In this document: positions 33,467 to 41,448 of the stretch, one piece after another
Numbering within the stretch: position 1 is the first letter of the stretch
Layout: each line of letters starts with the position of its first letter
NCBI GenBank assembly: GCA_036260255.1
Contig: DATAAF010000074.1
Coordinates: 1 to 48,347, forward strand
Origin: DASZJY01 sp036260255
Lineage (GTDB): Bacteria > Actinomycetota > Acidimicrobiia > Acidimicrobiales > AC-14
Length of the DNA: 48,347 nucleotides
Direction: 5' to 3'
Notes under the pieces: generated by a model
The model's input: the letters and a program-made list of their open reading frames with translations, nothing else
Database searches by the model: none
What the model was told of the DNA's origin: nothing
Translations under genes and position numbers: made by a program

Positions 33467-33636
33467 ACGCCTCCCCCCAGCACCGTCACGTCGGCGGGCG
33501 CTTCGCCTACGTCCGTCTTTCCGCGGACGGCGAGGAGCCGGCGCTCGATGACCCAGGCCGACGCTCCCAGCAGCGTGCCCAGTAGCCTTCGCTCGAACGC
33601 CCGCCGGATCCGGCTGGGGGTGCGCCGCTTCGGCAT
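33463..33636 (-). CDS. 57-aa basic protein upstream of the Usp-UbiB gene
   Basis: MPKRRTPSRIRRAFERRLLG begins the protein, followed by TLLGASAWVIERRLLAVRGK and an acidic-neutral tail. A basic amphipathic helix plus a short hydrophobic helix suggest a membrane-surface peptide. TACGTT lies 7 nt before the ATG, so the mRNA is probably leaderless and this is its first cistron. Its stop overlaps the Usp-UbiB start (ATGA), making it the entry point for ribosomes on that gene. No family recognised. Confidence 0.6.
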   Translation of the reverse strand: MPKRRTPSRIRRAFERRLLGTLLGASAWVIERRLLAVRGKTDVGEAPADVTVLGGGV

Positions 33637-33643
33637 CCCGCCA

Positions 33644-33649
33644 AACGTA
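33644..33649 (-). promoter_or_regulatory. -10 box of the 57-aa / Usp-UbiB operon
   Basis: Minus strand TACGTT, 7 nt before ATG 33636. No Shine-Dalgarno sequence lies between. Confidence 0.5.
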
Positions 33650-33720
33650 GGCCCCCCGAAAGCGGTCCGCGAGCGCGGAAACGTCACCGTACGGCCGGAG
33701 CCTGAGCGATAGTGCACGCC

Positions 33721-34881
33721 ATGAGCGCTGCCACCGAGACGATCGACATCCGCCTCCCCGCCGACCTGCTGCCCTCCGACGGGCGGTTCGGGAGCGGGCC
33801 GTCCAAGGTCCGCCCCGAGGCGGTTGCCGCCCTGGCGTCGGTCGGGCCCGCCTACCTGGGGACGAGCCACCGCCAGGCGCCGGTGCGGGCGGTGGTCGGG
33901 CGAGTGCGGGAGGGCCTCCGCGACCTCTTCGACCTGCCCGACGGTTACGAGGTGGCGCTGGGCAACGGCGGGGCCGCCCTGTTCTGGGACGTGGCCGCGT
34001 TCAGCCTCGTCGAGCGTCGCAGCCAGCACCTGGTGTTCGGGCAGTTCTCCTCGTCGTTCGCCGCCGAGGTGCGGGCGGCGACGCACCTGGAGGAGCCCGA
34101 CGTGATCGAGTCGGCCATGGGCTCCCACCCCTGGCCTCGGGCGGTCGAGGGCGTCGACGCGTACGCCCTCACCCACAACGAGACGTCGACGGGCGTGGCC
34201 ATGCCCGTGCAGCGCCCCCAGGACGCCGACACCGGTGCCCTCGTGCTGGTGGACGCCACCTCGGCGGCGGGGGGGATGCGGGTCGACCCCGCCCAGTTCG
34301 ACGTGTACTACTTCTCGCCCCAGAAGTGCCTCGGCTCCGACGCCGGGCTGTGGCTCGCCCTGCTGTCGCCGGCGGCGGTGGAGCGGGTCGAGCGGGTGGC
34401 GGCCGGTGGGCGGTGGGTGCCGGCGAGCCTGAGCCTGGCCACCGCCCTGGCCCGGTCGCGCGCGGACGAGACGTGGAATACGCCGGCGCTGGCGACCCTC
34501 TACCTGCTGGCCGACCAGCTCGACTGGCTGCTGTCCAACGGTGGGCTCGAGTGGGCCGCCGCCCGCAGCGAGGCGTCCGCCGCCGCCCTCTACGGGTGGG
34601 CCGAGTCGTCCCCCCACGCCACCCCGTTCGTGGCCGACCCGGCCAAGCGCAGCCCGGTGGTCGGCACCGTCGACCTCGACGAGTCGATCGACGCCAAGGC
34701 CGTCTGCCGGGTCCTGCGGGCCAACGGCATCGTCGACACCGAGCCCTACCGCAGCCTGGGCCGCAACCAGCTGCGAGTTGGCATGTACCCCAACGTCGAG
34801 CCCGCCGACGTCGCCACCCTCACCGGCGCGGTGGACCACGTGGTCGCCGCCCTCTCCGAATTGGGTGACGGAAGTGGTTGA
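33721..34881 (+). CDS. serC: Phosphoserine aminotransferase
   Basis: 386 aa, class V aminotransferase of the mycobacterial SerC type; second step of serine synthesis after SerA. GRFGSGPSKVRPEAVAAL starts the fold, ALTHNETSTGVAMPV is the substrate loop, and the PLP Lys is in YYFSPQKCLGSDAGLW. YRSLGRNQLRVGMYPN closes the protein. ATG 33721 is preferred over GTG 33712 because GATAGT lies 7 nt before it, giving a leaderless start. The last eight codons overlap copy B of the 53-bp dispersed repeat, which supplies the final SELGDGSG and stop. Confidence 0.93.
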   Translation: MSAATETIDIRLPADLLPSDGRFGSGPSKVRPEAVAALASVGPAYLGTSHRQAPVRAVVGRVREGLRDLFDLPDGYEVALGNGGAALFWDVAAFSLVERRSQHLVFGQFSSSFAAEVRAATHLEEPDVIESAMGSHPWPRAVEGVDAYALTHNETSTGVAMPVQRPQDADTGALVLVDATSAAGGMRVDPAQFDVYYFSPQKCLGSDAGLWLALLSPAAVERVERVAAGGRWVPASLSLATALARSRADETWNTPALATLYLLADQLDWLLSNGGLEWAAARSEASAAALYGWAESSPHATPFVADPAKRSPVVGTVDLDESIDAKAVCRVLRANGIVDTEPYRSLGRNQLRVGMYPNVEPADVATLTGAVDHVVAALSELGDGSG

Positions 34882-34909
34882 TTTCCGCGCTCTGAGCGTG
34901 CCAGAACGG
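34857..34909 (+). repeat. Dispersed 53-bp hairpin repeat, copy B
   Basis: 47/53 identical to the reverse complement of 5624-5676. It contains CGCGC-TCTGA-GCGTG. Its left half codes for the last residues and stop of serC, and its right end is 4 nt before the start of the PaiB-like gene. Confidence 0.75.
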
Positions 34910-34913
34910 CCCC

Positions 34914-35543
34914 GTGTACATCCCTGACGAGTACCGAGTCGACGACGAAGGCCGTTTGTGGGACGTCGTCCGCGACCACAGCTTCGCCACGCTGGTGTCC
35001 GCCGCCGACGGCGAGGCACCTCTGGCGACCCTGGTCCCGCACCTGGTGGAGGCGGACCCGGACGGCCGGCACCGGCTGTGGGCCCACATGGCAGCGGCGA
35101 ACCGTCAGTGGCGCACGTTCCACCCCGGGCGCCAGGTGCTCAGCATCTTCCGGGGCCCCGACGCCTACATCTCACCCTCGTGGTACGTGAACCGGCCCTA
35201 CGTGCCGACGTGGAACTTCGTCGCGGTCCACGTGTCCGGCGTGCCGAGGCTCCTGGGCCCGGAGGACCAGGCGGAGAAGCGCTGGGTGCTGGAGCAGACC
35301 GTCGCGCAGTACGAGCGACGACGTGCGGCCCCTTGGCGTCTCGACGTCCCCGAGTCGTTCTTCCTGCGCCTCATGGAGGACGTGGTGGCGTTCGAGATAG
35401 AGGTGCGGGGCATCGAGGGACAGTTCAAGCTGAGCCAGGACAAGCCCGAGGCCGACCGCCGAGCCGTCATCGCCCGGCTGGCGGTGCTGGACGACCCGGG
35501 GGCGCGCCAGATCGCCCGTCTGATGCAGGGCGACCGGCGTTGA
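34914..35543 (+). CDS. FMN-binding PaiB-like protein
   Basis: 209 aa with the split-barrel flavin fold of the PaiB / FMN-binding negative transcriptional regulator family. It begins MYIPDEYRVDDEGRLWDVVR, then has YISPSWYVNRPYVPTWNFVA and, near the end, EGQFKLSQDKPEADRRAVI, all family signatures. In Bacillus PaiB is linked to sporulation and protease control; in actinobacteria these may simply be flavoproteins. GTG start. It follows serC by 32 nt and the hairpin repeat lies between them, which may separate or stabilise the two messages. Confidence 0.88.
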   Translation: MYIPDEYRVDDEGRLWDVVRDHSFATLVSAADGEAPLATLVPHLVEADPDGRHRLWAHMAAANRQWRTFHPGRQVLSIFRGPDAYISPSWYVNRPYVPTWNFVAVHVSGVPRLLGPEDQAEKRWVLEQTVAQYERRRAAPWRLDVPESFFLRLMEDVVAFEIEVRGIEGQFKLSQDKPEADRRAVIARLAVLDDPGARQIARLMQGDRR

Positions 35544-35564
35544 GCGGGCTCAGCGCCCCTGCGG

Positions 35565-36590
35565 CTACCCGCCCGAGACGTCCTGGAGGCGGGTGCCGCC
35601 CGAGGCGATCCAGGGCATCATCTGCCGCAGGCGGGCGCCCACCTCCTCGATGGGGTGCTGGCGGCCCTTCTCTCGGAGCTCGTTGAACCGGGGGCGCCCG
35701 GCGCGGTTCTCGGCGATCCACTCCTCGGCGAAGCTGCCGTCACGGATCTCCTCGAGAATGCGCTGCATCTCCGCCCTGGTCTCCTGGGTGATGATGCGCG
35801 GCCCTCGCGTGTAGTCGCCGTACTCGGCGGTGTCGGAGATCGAGAACCGCATGCCCGAGATGCCCTGCTCGTACATGAGGTCGACGATGAGCTTGAGCTC
35901 GTGGAGGCACTCGAAGTAGGCGGACTCGGGCTGGTAGCCGGCACCGACGAGGGTCTCGTACCCCGCCATCACCAGCTCGGTGATGCCGCCGCAGAGCACC
36001 ACCTGCTCGCCGAACAGGTCCGTCTCGGTCTCCTCCTCGAACGTGGTCTCGAGCACGCCGGCCCGGGTGGCGCCGAGGGCGTGGGCGTAGGAGAGGGCCA
36101 GGGCCTTGGCCTTACCCGAGGCGTCCTGGGAGACGGCGATGAGCGACGGCACGCCGCCCCCCGCCTCGAACGTGCGCCGGACCAGGTGGCCCGGGCCCTT
36201 GGGCGCCACCATCCCCACGTCGACGCCCTTGGGCGGGCGGATCTGGCCGAAGCGGATGTTGAAGCCGTGGGCGAAGAAGAGGGCGTCGCCCTCGGACAGG
36301 TTGGGCTCGATCTGGGTCTCGTACACCGCCTTCTGCTCGGTGTCCGGCAGGAGGATCATCACCAGGTCGGCCTCCGACGCGGCGGCCTCGATCGTCGTCA
36401 CCGGTAGGCCGGCGGCCTCCGCCTTGGCCGCCGACGCCGACCCCTCGCGCAGGCCGACCCGCACGTCCACCCCCGAGTCGGCCAGGTTCAGGGCGTGGGC
36501 GTGGCCCTGCGACCCGTACCCGATGACCGCCACCTTCCGGGCCGCGATCAGGTTCGCGTCGGCGTTCTTCTCGTAGTAGATGCTCGCCAT
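35565..36590 (-). CDS. ilvC: Ketol-acid reductoisomerase
   Basis: NADPH-dependent alkyl migration and reduction of acetolactate and acetohydroxybutyrate. 341 aa, class I. The Rossmann motif is VIGYGSQGHAHALNL (about 23-37), and APKGPGHLVRRTFEAG and SDTAEYGDYTRGPRII are conserved. AGGAGG lies 5 nt before ATG. It follows ilvN by 20 nt as the third gene of ilvBNC, under the ilvB attenuator. Confidence 0.97.
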   Translation of the reverse strand: MASIYYEKNADANLIAARKVAVIGYGSQGHAHALNLADSGVDVRVGLREGSASAAKAEAAGLPVTTIEAAASEADLVMILLPDTEQKAVYETQIEPNLSEGDALFFAHGFNIRFGQIRPPKGVDVGMVAPKGPGHLVRRTFEAGGGVPSLIAVSQDASGKAKALALSYAHALGATRAGVLETTFEEETETDLFGEQVVLCGGITELVMAGYETLVGAGYQPESAYFECLHELKLIVDLMYEQGISGMRFSISDTAEYGDYTRGPRIITQETRAEMQRILEEIRDGSFAEEWIAENRAGRPRFNELREKGRQHPIEEVGARLRQMMPWIASGGTRLQDVSGG

Positions 36591-36610
36591 GACGTCCTCC
36601 TACCTTCCTC

Positions 36611-37153
36611 TCAGCCTGCTCTGGCGGCCATGCGGACCCGCGCCGGCGCCCGCTCGAGCTTGGGCAGCGCCACCCGCCCGGTGCGCTGCAGCTCGACGAT
36701 GCCGTAGGCGCGCATCAGGTCCTCGAAGTTGTCGAGCTTGCCCGGGGGCCCGGCCAGCTCGATGGTGAGGGCCTCGTGGCCCACGTCGACGATGCGCCCC
36801 TCGAACACCTGCACGAGCTCGATGACCTGGCTGCGGGTCGCGCTCTCGGCCCGCACGGTGGCGATCATCATCTCCCGCTCCACCGCCCGGGCGGGGTCGA
36901 GCTCGGAGATCTTGACGACGTTGACGAGCTTGAAGAGCTGCTTGGTGACCTGCTCGAGGGGGGCCGACTCGACGTCGACGACGATCGTGATGCGGCTGAA
37001 CCGCTCGTCGTCGGTCGGCGCCACCGCGAGGGAGTAGATGTTGAACCCGCGCCGGGCGAACAGACCGGCGACCCGGGCCAGCACCCCGGCCTTGTTCTCG
37101 ACGAGGACCGAGAGCGTGTGGTGGCGGACGGGGTCGGTGGGTCCGGACGGCAT
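36611..37153 (-). CDS. ilvN: Acetolactate synthase, small regulatory subunit
   Basis: 180 aa. The N-terminal ACT domain HTLSVLVENKAGVLARVAGL is followed by FARRGFNIYSLAVAPTDDER, the valine-binding region in relatives, and a C-terminal domain (about 85-165). It activates IlvB and gives feedback inhibition. Its ATG overlaps the ilvB stop (TGATG), so translation is coupled and gives balanced subunits. Confidence 0.96.
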   Translation of the reverse strand: MPSGPTDPVRHHTLSVLVENKAGVLARVAGLFARRGFNIYSLAVAPTDDERFSRITIVVDVESAPLEQVTKQLFKLVNVVKISELDPARAVEREMMIATVRAESATRSQVIELVQVFEGRIVDVGHEALTIELAGPPGKLDNFEDLMRAYGIVELQRTGRVALPKLERAPARVRMAARAG

Positions 37154-38934
37154 CAGTGGCCTCCGGGCCCCTGCTCGGGCCCCAGGATGATGTCGTCGTT
37201 CGACGTCCCTGCCGCCACCATCGGGTACACCTTCTCGGCGTAGTCGACCCGGAAGTCGATGACGACCGGCCGGTCGTCGACCGAGTTGGCCTTCTCGATG
37301 GCGGGCACCACCTCGTCGGCCGACTCCACGCGGAGCCCGACGCAGCCCATGGCCTCGGCCCAGAGCTTGTAGTCGGGCAGGTCGGGGGAGAGGTAGACCT
37401 CGCTGTAGCGCTCCTCGTAGAAGAGCTCCTGCCACTGGCGGACCATGCCCAGGTAGGCGTTGTTGAGGATGGCCACCTTCACCGGGATGCGCTCGGACGC
37501 CGCCGTCACCAGCTCCTGGGCGGTCATCTGGAAGCAGCCGTCGCCGTCGACCGCCCACACCGTGCGCTCGGGGCAGCCGACCTTGGCGCCGATGGCGGCA
37601 GGCACGGCGAAGCCCATCGTCCCCAGACCGCCCGAGTTGACCCACGTGTATGGGTACTCGAAGTGCCAGAACTGGCTCGTCCACATCTGGTGCTGCCCCA
37701 CGCCGGCCACGACGATGGTGTCGGGAGAGTTGTGGTCCCGCAGCATCTCGATGCAGAACTGGGGCTTGAGCCGGTCGTCGTCATCCCAGCCCTGGTCGTA
37801 GCGGAGCGGGTACTGCTCCCGCCAGGCCTTGATCTGGGCGTTCCAGGCCGAGCGGTCGGGCTGGCCGGCGACGTCGCGGGCGGTGTCGTCGCCGTCGGAG
37901 GCGGCGGCCGACCGACCCCGCTCGCGCACCGCCCGCACCAGCTCCTCGATCACGACCCGGCAGTCGCCCACGATGGGGACGTCGGGACGGCGCACCTTGC
38001 CCAGCTCGGCGGGGTCGATGTCGACGTGGATGATCTTGGCGTCGGGAGCGAAGGTGGAGACCTTCCCCGTGACCCTGTCGTCGAAGCGAGAGCCGAGGGC
38101 GATGAGCAGGTCGGCCTTCTGCATGGCCGTCACCGCGGTGTAGTTGCCGTGCATGCCTGGCATCCCCAGGCACAGCGGGTGTGAGTCGGGGAAGGCGCCG
38201 CGAGCCATGAGGGTGGTCACCACGTGTATGCCGCAGAGCTCGGCCAGCTCGCGCAGGGCCTCGGCCGCCCGGGCCTTCAGGATGCCGCCGCCGGCATAGA
38301 TCACCGGGCGGCGGGACTCGCAGATGAGCCGGGCCGCCTCCCGGATCATGCGCGGGTGGCCGCGGGTGGTGGGCTTGTAGCCCGGCAGGTCGACGGACTC
38401 GGGCCAGTACCACTCCATCGCCGAGCGGGGGTTCTTGGGGTCGACGATGTCCTTCGGGATGTCGACCAGCACCGGTCCGGGGCGGCCGGTGGTGGCGATA
38501 TGGAAGGCCTCCCTGATCACCCGAGGGATGTCCTGCGCCTCGGTGATCAGCTCGTTGTGCTTGGTCACCGAGCGGGTGATGCCGATGGTGTCGCACTCCT
38601 GGAAGGCGTCGGTGCCGATGGCCGCGGAGGGCACCTGGCCGGTGATGACGACGATCGGGACCGAGTCCATCATGGCGTCGGCCAGCGGGGTGACGATGTT
38701 GGTGGCGCCCGGCCCGCTGGTCACCATGGCCACCCCGGGGCGCCCGGTGGCGTGGGCGTAGCCCTCGGCCATGTGCCCCGCGCCCTGCTCGTGGCGCACG
38801 AGGATGTGACGGATCGGAGAGTCGATGATGGGGTCGTACACCGGCAGGATCGCCCCGCCGGGGAGGCCGAAGATCACCTCCACCCCCTCCATCTCCAGGC
38901 TCTTGATGAGGGCTTGGCCCCCGTTCATCTGCAT
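37153..38934 (-). CDS. ilvB: Acetolactate synthase, large catalytic subunit
   Basis: ThDP enzyme making acetolactate and acetohydroxybutyrate. 593 aa. The catalytic Glu is in VRHEQGAGHMAEGYA, FAD-binding residues are around LMARGAFPDSHPL and GSRFDDRVTGK, and the ThDP-Mg motif is GDGCFQMTAQEL to NNAYLGMVRQWQ. First gene of ilvBNC. Upstream on the same strand lie a leader peptide rich in Ile, Leu and Val, a hairpin, and a terminator 9 bp long, so expression should respond to supply of all three end products. Confidence 0.97.
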   Translation of the reverse strand: MQMNGGQALIKSLEMEGVEVIFGLPGGAILPVYDPIIDSPIRHILVRHEQGAGHMAEGYAHATGRPGVAMVTSGPGATNIVTPLADAMMDSVPIVVITGQVPSAAIGTDAFQECDTIGITRSVTKHNELITEAQDIPRVIREAFHIATTGRPGPVLVDIPKDIVDPKNPRSAMEWYWPESVDLPGYKPTTRGHPRMIREAARLICESRRPVIYAGGGILKARAAEALRELAELCGIHVVTTLMARGAFPDSHPLCLGMPGMHGNYTAVTAMQKADLLIALGSRFDDRVTGKVSTFAPDAKIIHVDIDPAELGKVRRPDVPIVGDCRVVIEELVRAVRERGRSAAASDGDDTARDVAGQPDRSAWNAQIKAWREQYPLRYDQGWDDDDRLKPQFCIEMLRDHNSPDTIVVAGVGQHQMWTSQFWHFEYPYTWVNSGGLGTMGFAVPAAIGAKVGCPERTVWAVDGDGCFQMTAQELVTAASERIPVKVAILNNAYLGMVRQWQELFYEERYSEVYLSPDLPDYKLWAEAMGCVGLRVESADEVVPAIEKANSVDDRPVVIDFRVDYAEKVYPMVAAGTSNDDIILGPEQGPGGH

Positions 38935-38970
38935 GTCGGCTCCCCTTGTGCGTCGACTCGATCGGTCCCC

Positions 38971-39002
38971 GGAAACGAAACGACCTCCCGTCTGGGAGGT
39001 CG
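38971..39002 (-). terminator. ilvBNC attenuator (intrinsic terminator)
   Basis: Perfect 9-bp stem CGACCTCCC / GGGAGGTCG with a 4-nt loop (38981-39002), followed on the minus strand by TTTCGTTTCC. It lies 46 nt before the ilvB ATG. Confidence 0.8.
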
Positions 39003-39004
39003 AG

Positions 39005-39034
39005 GCGCACGCGCGGTCGGGTGACGGCGTGCGC
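39005..39034 (-). promoter_or_regulatory. ilvB leader first hairpin
   Basis: Perfect 8-bp stem GCGCACGC / GCGTGCGC around a 14-nt loop. It begins on the last base of the leader stop codon and ends 2 nt before the terminator stem, mirroring the leuA and leuB leaders. Confidence 0.6.
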
Positions 39035-39069
39035 TAGGCGAGAAGTACCAGGATTCGGGGACGGGCCAT
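39034..39069 (-). CDS. Ile/Leu/Val leader peptide of ilvBNC
   Basis: 11-residue ORF MARPRILVLLA ending in TAG. Codons ATC CTG GTA CTT CTC are consecutive, covering all three branched-chain amino acids; GTA and CTT are rare in this genome. ATG is 7 nt after CACACT, so the leader ORF is probably at the very 5' end of the mRNA. It resembles the ilvB attenuator peptides known from other actinobacteria. Confidence 0.85.
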   Translation of the reverse strand: MARPRILVLLA

Positions 39070-39076
39070 CGCCGCC

Positions 39077-39106
39077 AGTGTGGCACGCCCGCCGCCGGCG
39101 CGGCAA
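39077..39106 (-). promoter_or_regulatory. ilvBNC promoter
   Basis: Minus strand TTGCCG (39106-39101), 18-nt spacer, CACACT (39082-39077), 7 nt before the leader ATG. The -10 deviates from TANNNT at its first base. Confidence 0.5.
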
Positions 39107-39110
39107 ACGC

Positions 39111-40118
39111 TCACCCGGTGAGCGCCGCCGTTGTCCTGCGCCGGGACGACACGAGCGCCGGCAGACCGAGGTAGCCGGCGCTGACCGCGAGGATCCCCAG
39201 GTCGCCGGCGGCGCGCACCGCGGGCGAGTCGCTGAAGGCGAGCATCCCCAGGGTGGCGGTGACGAGCATGAGCACACCGACGGTCACCGCCGTCGTCACG
39301 TGCGACCAGCCCGCCCTCACCAGGCGCTGGTAGGTGTGGTCGGCGTGGGGCTCGTGCCACCGCTCGCCCCGGGCGACGCGCCGGACGAGGGTCGTCCCGG
39401 TGTCAGCCACATAGAGAGCGAGGGGCGCCAGCACCGCCTCGGGCGGCGCGCCCTCGCCCACGCCGACCACCGCGAGCAAGGCGAGCCACGCCCCCAGGAA
39501 GTAGCTCCCGACGTCGCCGAGGAACGTGCGGGCGGTGAGGACGTTGAACGGCGCGAACCCGAGGGCGGCCGCAGCGGCCACGATCCCACCACCGGCGAGC
39601 AGGTCGACATGGGCGGCGTCCCCGACGACCCACCAGGCCGCACCGCTGACGATCACGCACGAGCAGGCGATGCCGTTGATGCCGTCCATGAAGTTGAAGG
39701 CGTTCACGAACGCCACCAGCCAGAGCACGACGACGACGCCCGACCACGCCGGCCAGTCGAGAAGGCCGACCACCGGCAGCGCCACCAGCGCGGCGGCCCC
39801 CTGGAGGGCGAGCCGGGCGAAGACGCCGACGCCCCGTACGTCCTCGGCCAGCCCGATGGCGGCGAACGCCGCCGCGGTCAGCGCGAGGGCGAAGCGCTCG
39901 GGGCCGGGCACCGCGCTCATCACCGCCAGGGCGACGAGCATCGCCGCGGCGGGGGCGATGCCTCCTCCCCGCAACGTGGGCTCGTGGTGCGACGACCGGG
40001 GGTTCGGGTAGTCGTACGCCTCGAGGCGGCGCAGGGCCCGGGTGACCAGAGGCATGGCCCCGAGGGTGCCGGCCAAGGCGACGAGTGCCGCTACCAGCGT
40101 TCCCGACGACCCACCCAC
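39111..40118 (-). CDS. WecA/MraY-like phospho-sugar transferase
   Basis: 335 aa, about ten membrane segments. Motifs of the polyprenyl-phosphate HexNAc-1-P transferases are present: NAFNFMDGINGIACS (catalytic Asp and Mg site), FLGDVGSYFLGAWLA, and WHEPHADHTYQRLVRAGWSH near the C-terminus. YDYPNPRSSHHEPTLRGGG is the N-terminal substrate loop. It would start lipid-linked glycan synthesis on the inner face of the membrane, e.g. O-unit, teichuronic or arabinogalactan linker. The sugar donor is not known. GTG 40118 is the assumed start. It follows the M23 gene by 41 nt. Confidence 0.87.
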   Translation of the reverse strand: MGGSSGTLVAALVALAGTLGAMPLVTRALRRLEAYDYPNPRSSHHEPTLRGGGIAPAAAMLVALAVMSAVPGPERFALALTAAAFAAIGLAEDVRGVGVFARLALQGAAALVALPVVGLLDWPAWSGVVVVLWLVAFVNAFNFMDGINGIACSCVIVSGAAWWVVGDAAHVDLLAGGGIVAAAAALGFAPFNVLTARTFLGDVGSYFLGAWLALLAVVGVGEGAPPEAVLAPLALYVADTGTTLVRRVARGERWHEPHADHTYQRLVRAGWSHVTTAVTVGVLMLVTATLGMLAFSDSPAVRAAGDLGILAVSAGYLGLPALVSSRRRTTAALTG

Positions 40119-40159
40119 CGGTCGCTCGAGGGTACTCGGGGCCGACGCCGGATCGGGGA

Positions 40160-41380
40160 TCAGCTGGCGTGGACGTGGGCGCCGATGAGGCGGCCGAGCG
40201 GCCCCGGCGTGAGCGGGTCCAGGACGGCGGCGGCCACCTCCTGGGCCGTCCGCCAGTCGGCCTCCTCGGCCTGCGCCCGGGCCGCCCGCTCCTCCCAGTC
40301 GATGCTCTCGGCCACCCGCGCCGCCTGCACCTCGGCCAGGCGCAGGGCGCTGGCCGTCGGGCTCACCGAGGACGCCCAGAGCAGCGGGTCGACGGGGGGC
40401 TGGGCCCGGCGGTCGAGGTCCCGCACCTCGAAGCGGCGGGTGAGGCCGGTGGACTGGAGCACCGGTGGTTGGTCCTGCACCAGTGGGGCGACCAGCCTCG
40501 GCACCGCCGCCAGCGCCTCGGCCAGCCACTGGTCGAGGAGCGGCTTGGGGTTGATGGCCGCCCCTCCTCGGGGGTGGATCTCGAAGTGCACGTGGGGGGC
40601 GCCGCCCTTGGCGTTCCCGGTGTCGCCCACCGTCCCCACGATCTGCCCCTGGGACACCCGCGAGCCGCTGGCGACACCCTGGGCGAAGGACTTCAGGTGG
40701 GTCATGTAGTAGAAGGTGCCGTCGGCGGTGGTGACGTACGCCGACTTCCCTCCCACCGCCTCGTCGGCGAAGCGCACGATGCCGTCGAACGGCGCCCGCA
40801 CCGGAGTGTCGAAGGCGGCGAAGATGTCGTTCCCCTGGTGGGTGTGGAAGGTCGGCGTGAACCGAGGGTCGCCGAAGTCGTCCCTGAAGGTGGCCAGGCC
40901 GCCCACCGGGAAGTGCCCGAACCCGATTCGCAGCACCTCCTCCGGGGGCATGCCGATCGTCTCGAGGGTCTTCAGGGCGGCGAGCAGCGCGCTCGTGCTG
41001 TTGGCGCCCGAACGCACCAGCCGGTTGACGTAGGCCTGGGCGGCGCCGGGGCTGACGCTGGCCTTCGGCGCCGTGGTGGTCGTGCTGGGGTCGGGCTCGA
41101 CCCGCTGGGCGGGCTGGGCGGGTAGGGCAGGCTGGGCGGGCTGCTGCTGAGGCGCCGGGGGCAGCGGCTGCGGTTGTGGCGGCTGGGTCACGACCGGGGC
41201 GGGCGGCGGTGGCGGGGCGGGCGCCGGGGAGGTCGTCGTGGTCGTGGTGGTAGCCGGCCGCGCCGTGGTGGTGGGCGACGTCGGGGGCGGGAGCTGGGCG
41301 CGGGCCGGCCCGGCGAGCGCCCCCGCCATCGCGGCGAGGCTCGCCAACAGCGCCATCAGCGACCGGGAGCGCCGCCACAT
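40160..41380 (-). CDS. Secreted M23-family metallopeptidase-like protein
   Basis: 406 aa. Signal peptide (RSLMALLASLAAMAGALAG, cleavage near ARA), then about 70 residues of Pro/Thr/Gln-rich linker with TTTTTTT runs. The peptidase domain (about 170-290) has the zinc ligands in HTHQGNDIFAAFD (H-x3-D) and in GGAPHVHFEIHPRGG (HxH). A helical tail follows. It should cut peptidoglycan cross-links or act as a regulator outside the membrane. The N-terminal ATG is 9 nt after TAACGT. It is followed by a lipid-carrier glycosyltransferase, suggesting an envelope pair. Confidence 0.88.
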   Translation of the reverse strand: MWRRSRSLMALLASLAAMAGALAGPARAQLPPPTSPTTTARPATTTTTTTSPAPAPPPPPAPVVTQPPQPQPLPPAPQQQPAQPALPAQPAQRVEPDPSTTTTAPKASVSPGAAQAYVNRLVRSGANSTSALLAALKTLETIGMPPEEVLRIGFGHFPVGGLATFRDDFGDPRFTPTFHTHQGNDIFAAFDTPVRAPFDGIVRFADEAVGGKSAYVTTADGTFYYMTHLKSFAQGVASGSRVSQGQIVGTVGDTGNAKGGAPHVHFEIHPRGGAAINPKPLLDQWLAEALAAVPRLVAPLVQDQPPVLQSTGLTRRFEVRDLDRRAQPPVDPLLWASSVSPTASALRLAEVQAARVAESIDWEERAARAQAEEADWRTAQEVAAAVLDPLTPGPLGRLIGAHVHAS

Positions 41381-41448
41381 CGGAGCGCGACGTTACTGGT
41401 CGCCGGCCGAAAACCGGTCACATCGGGGGCTGTGGTGCCGGCGCCGTC

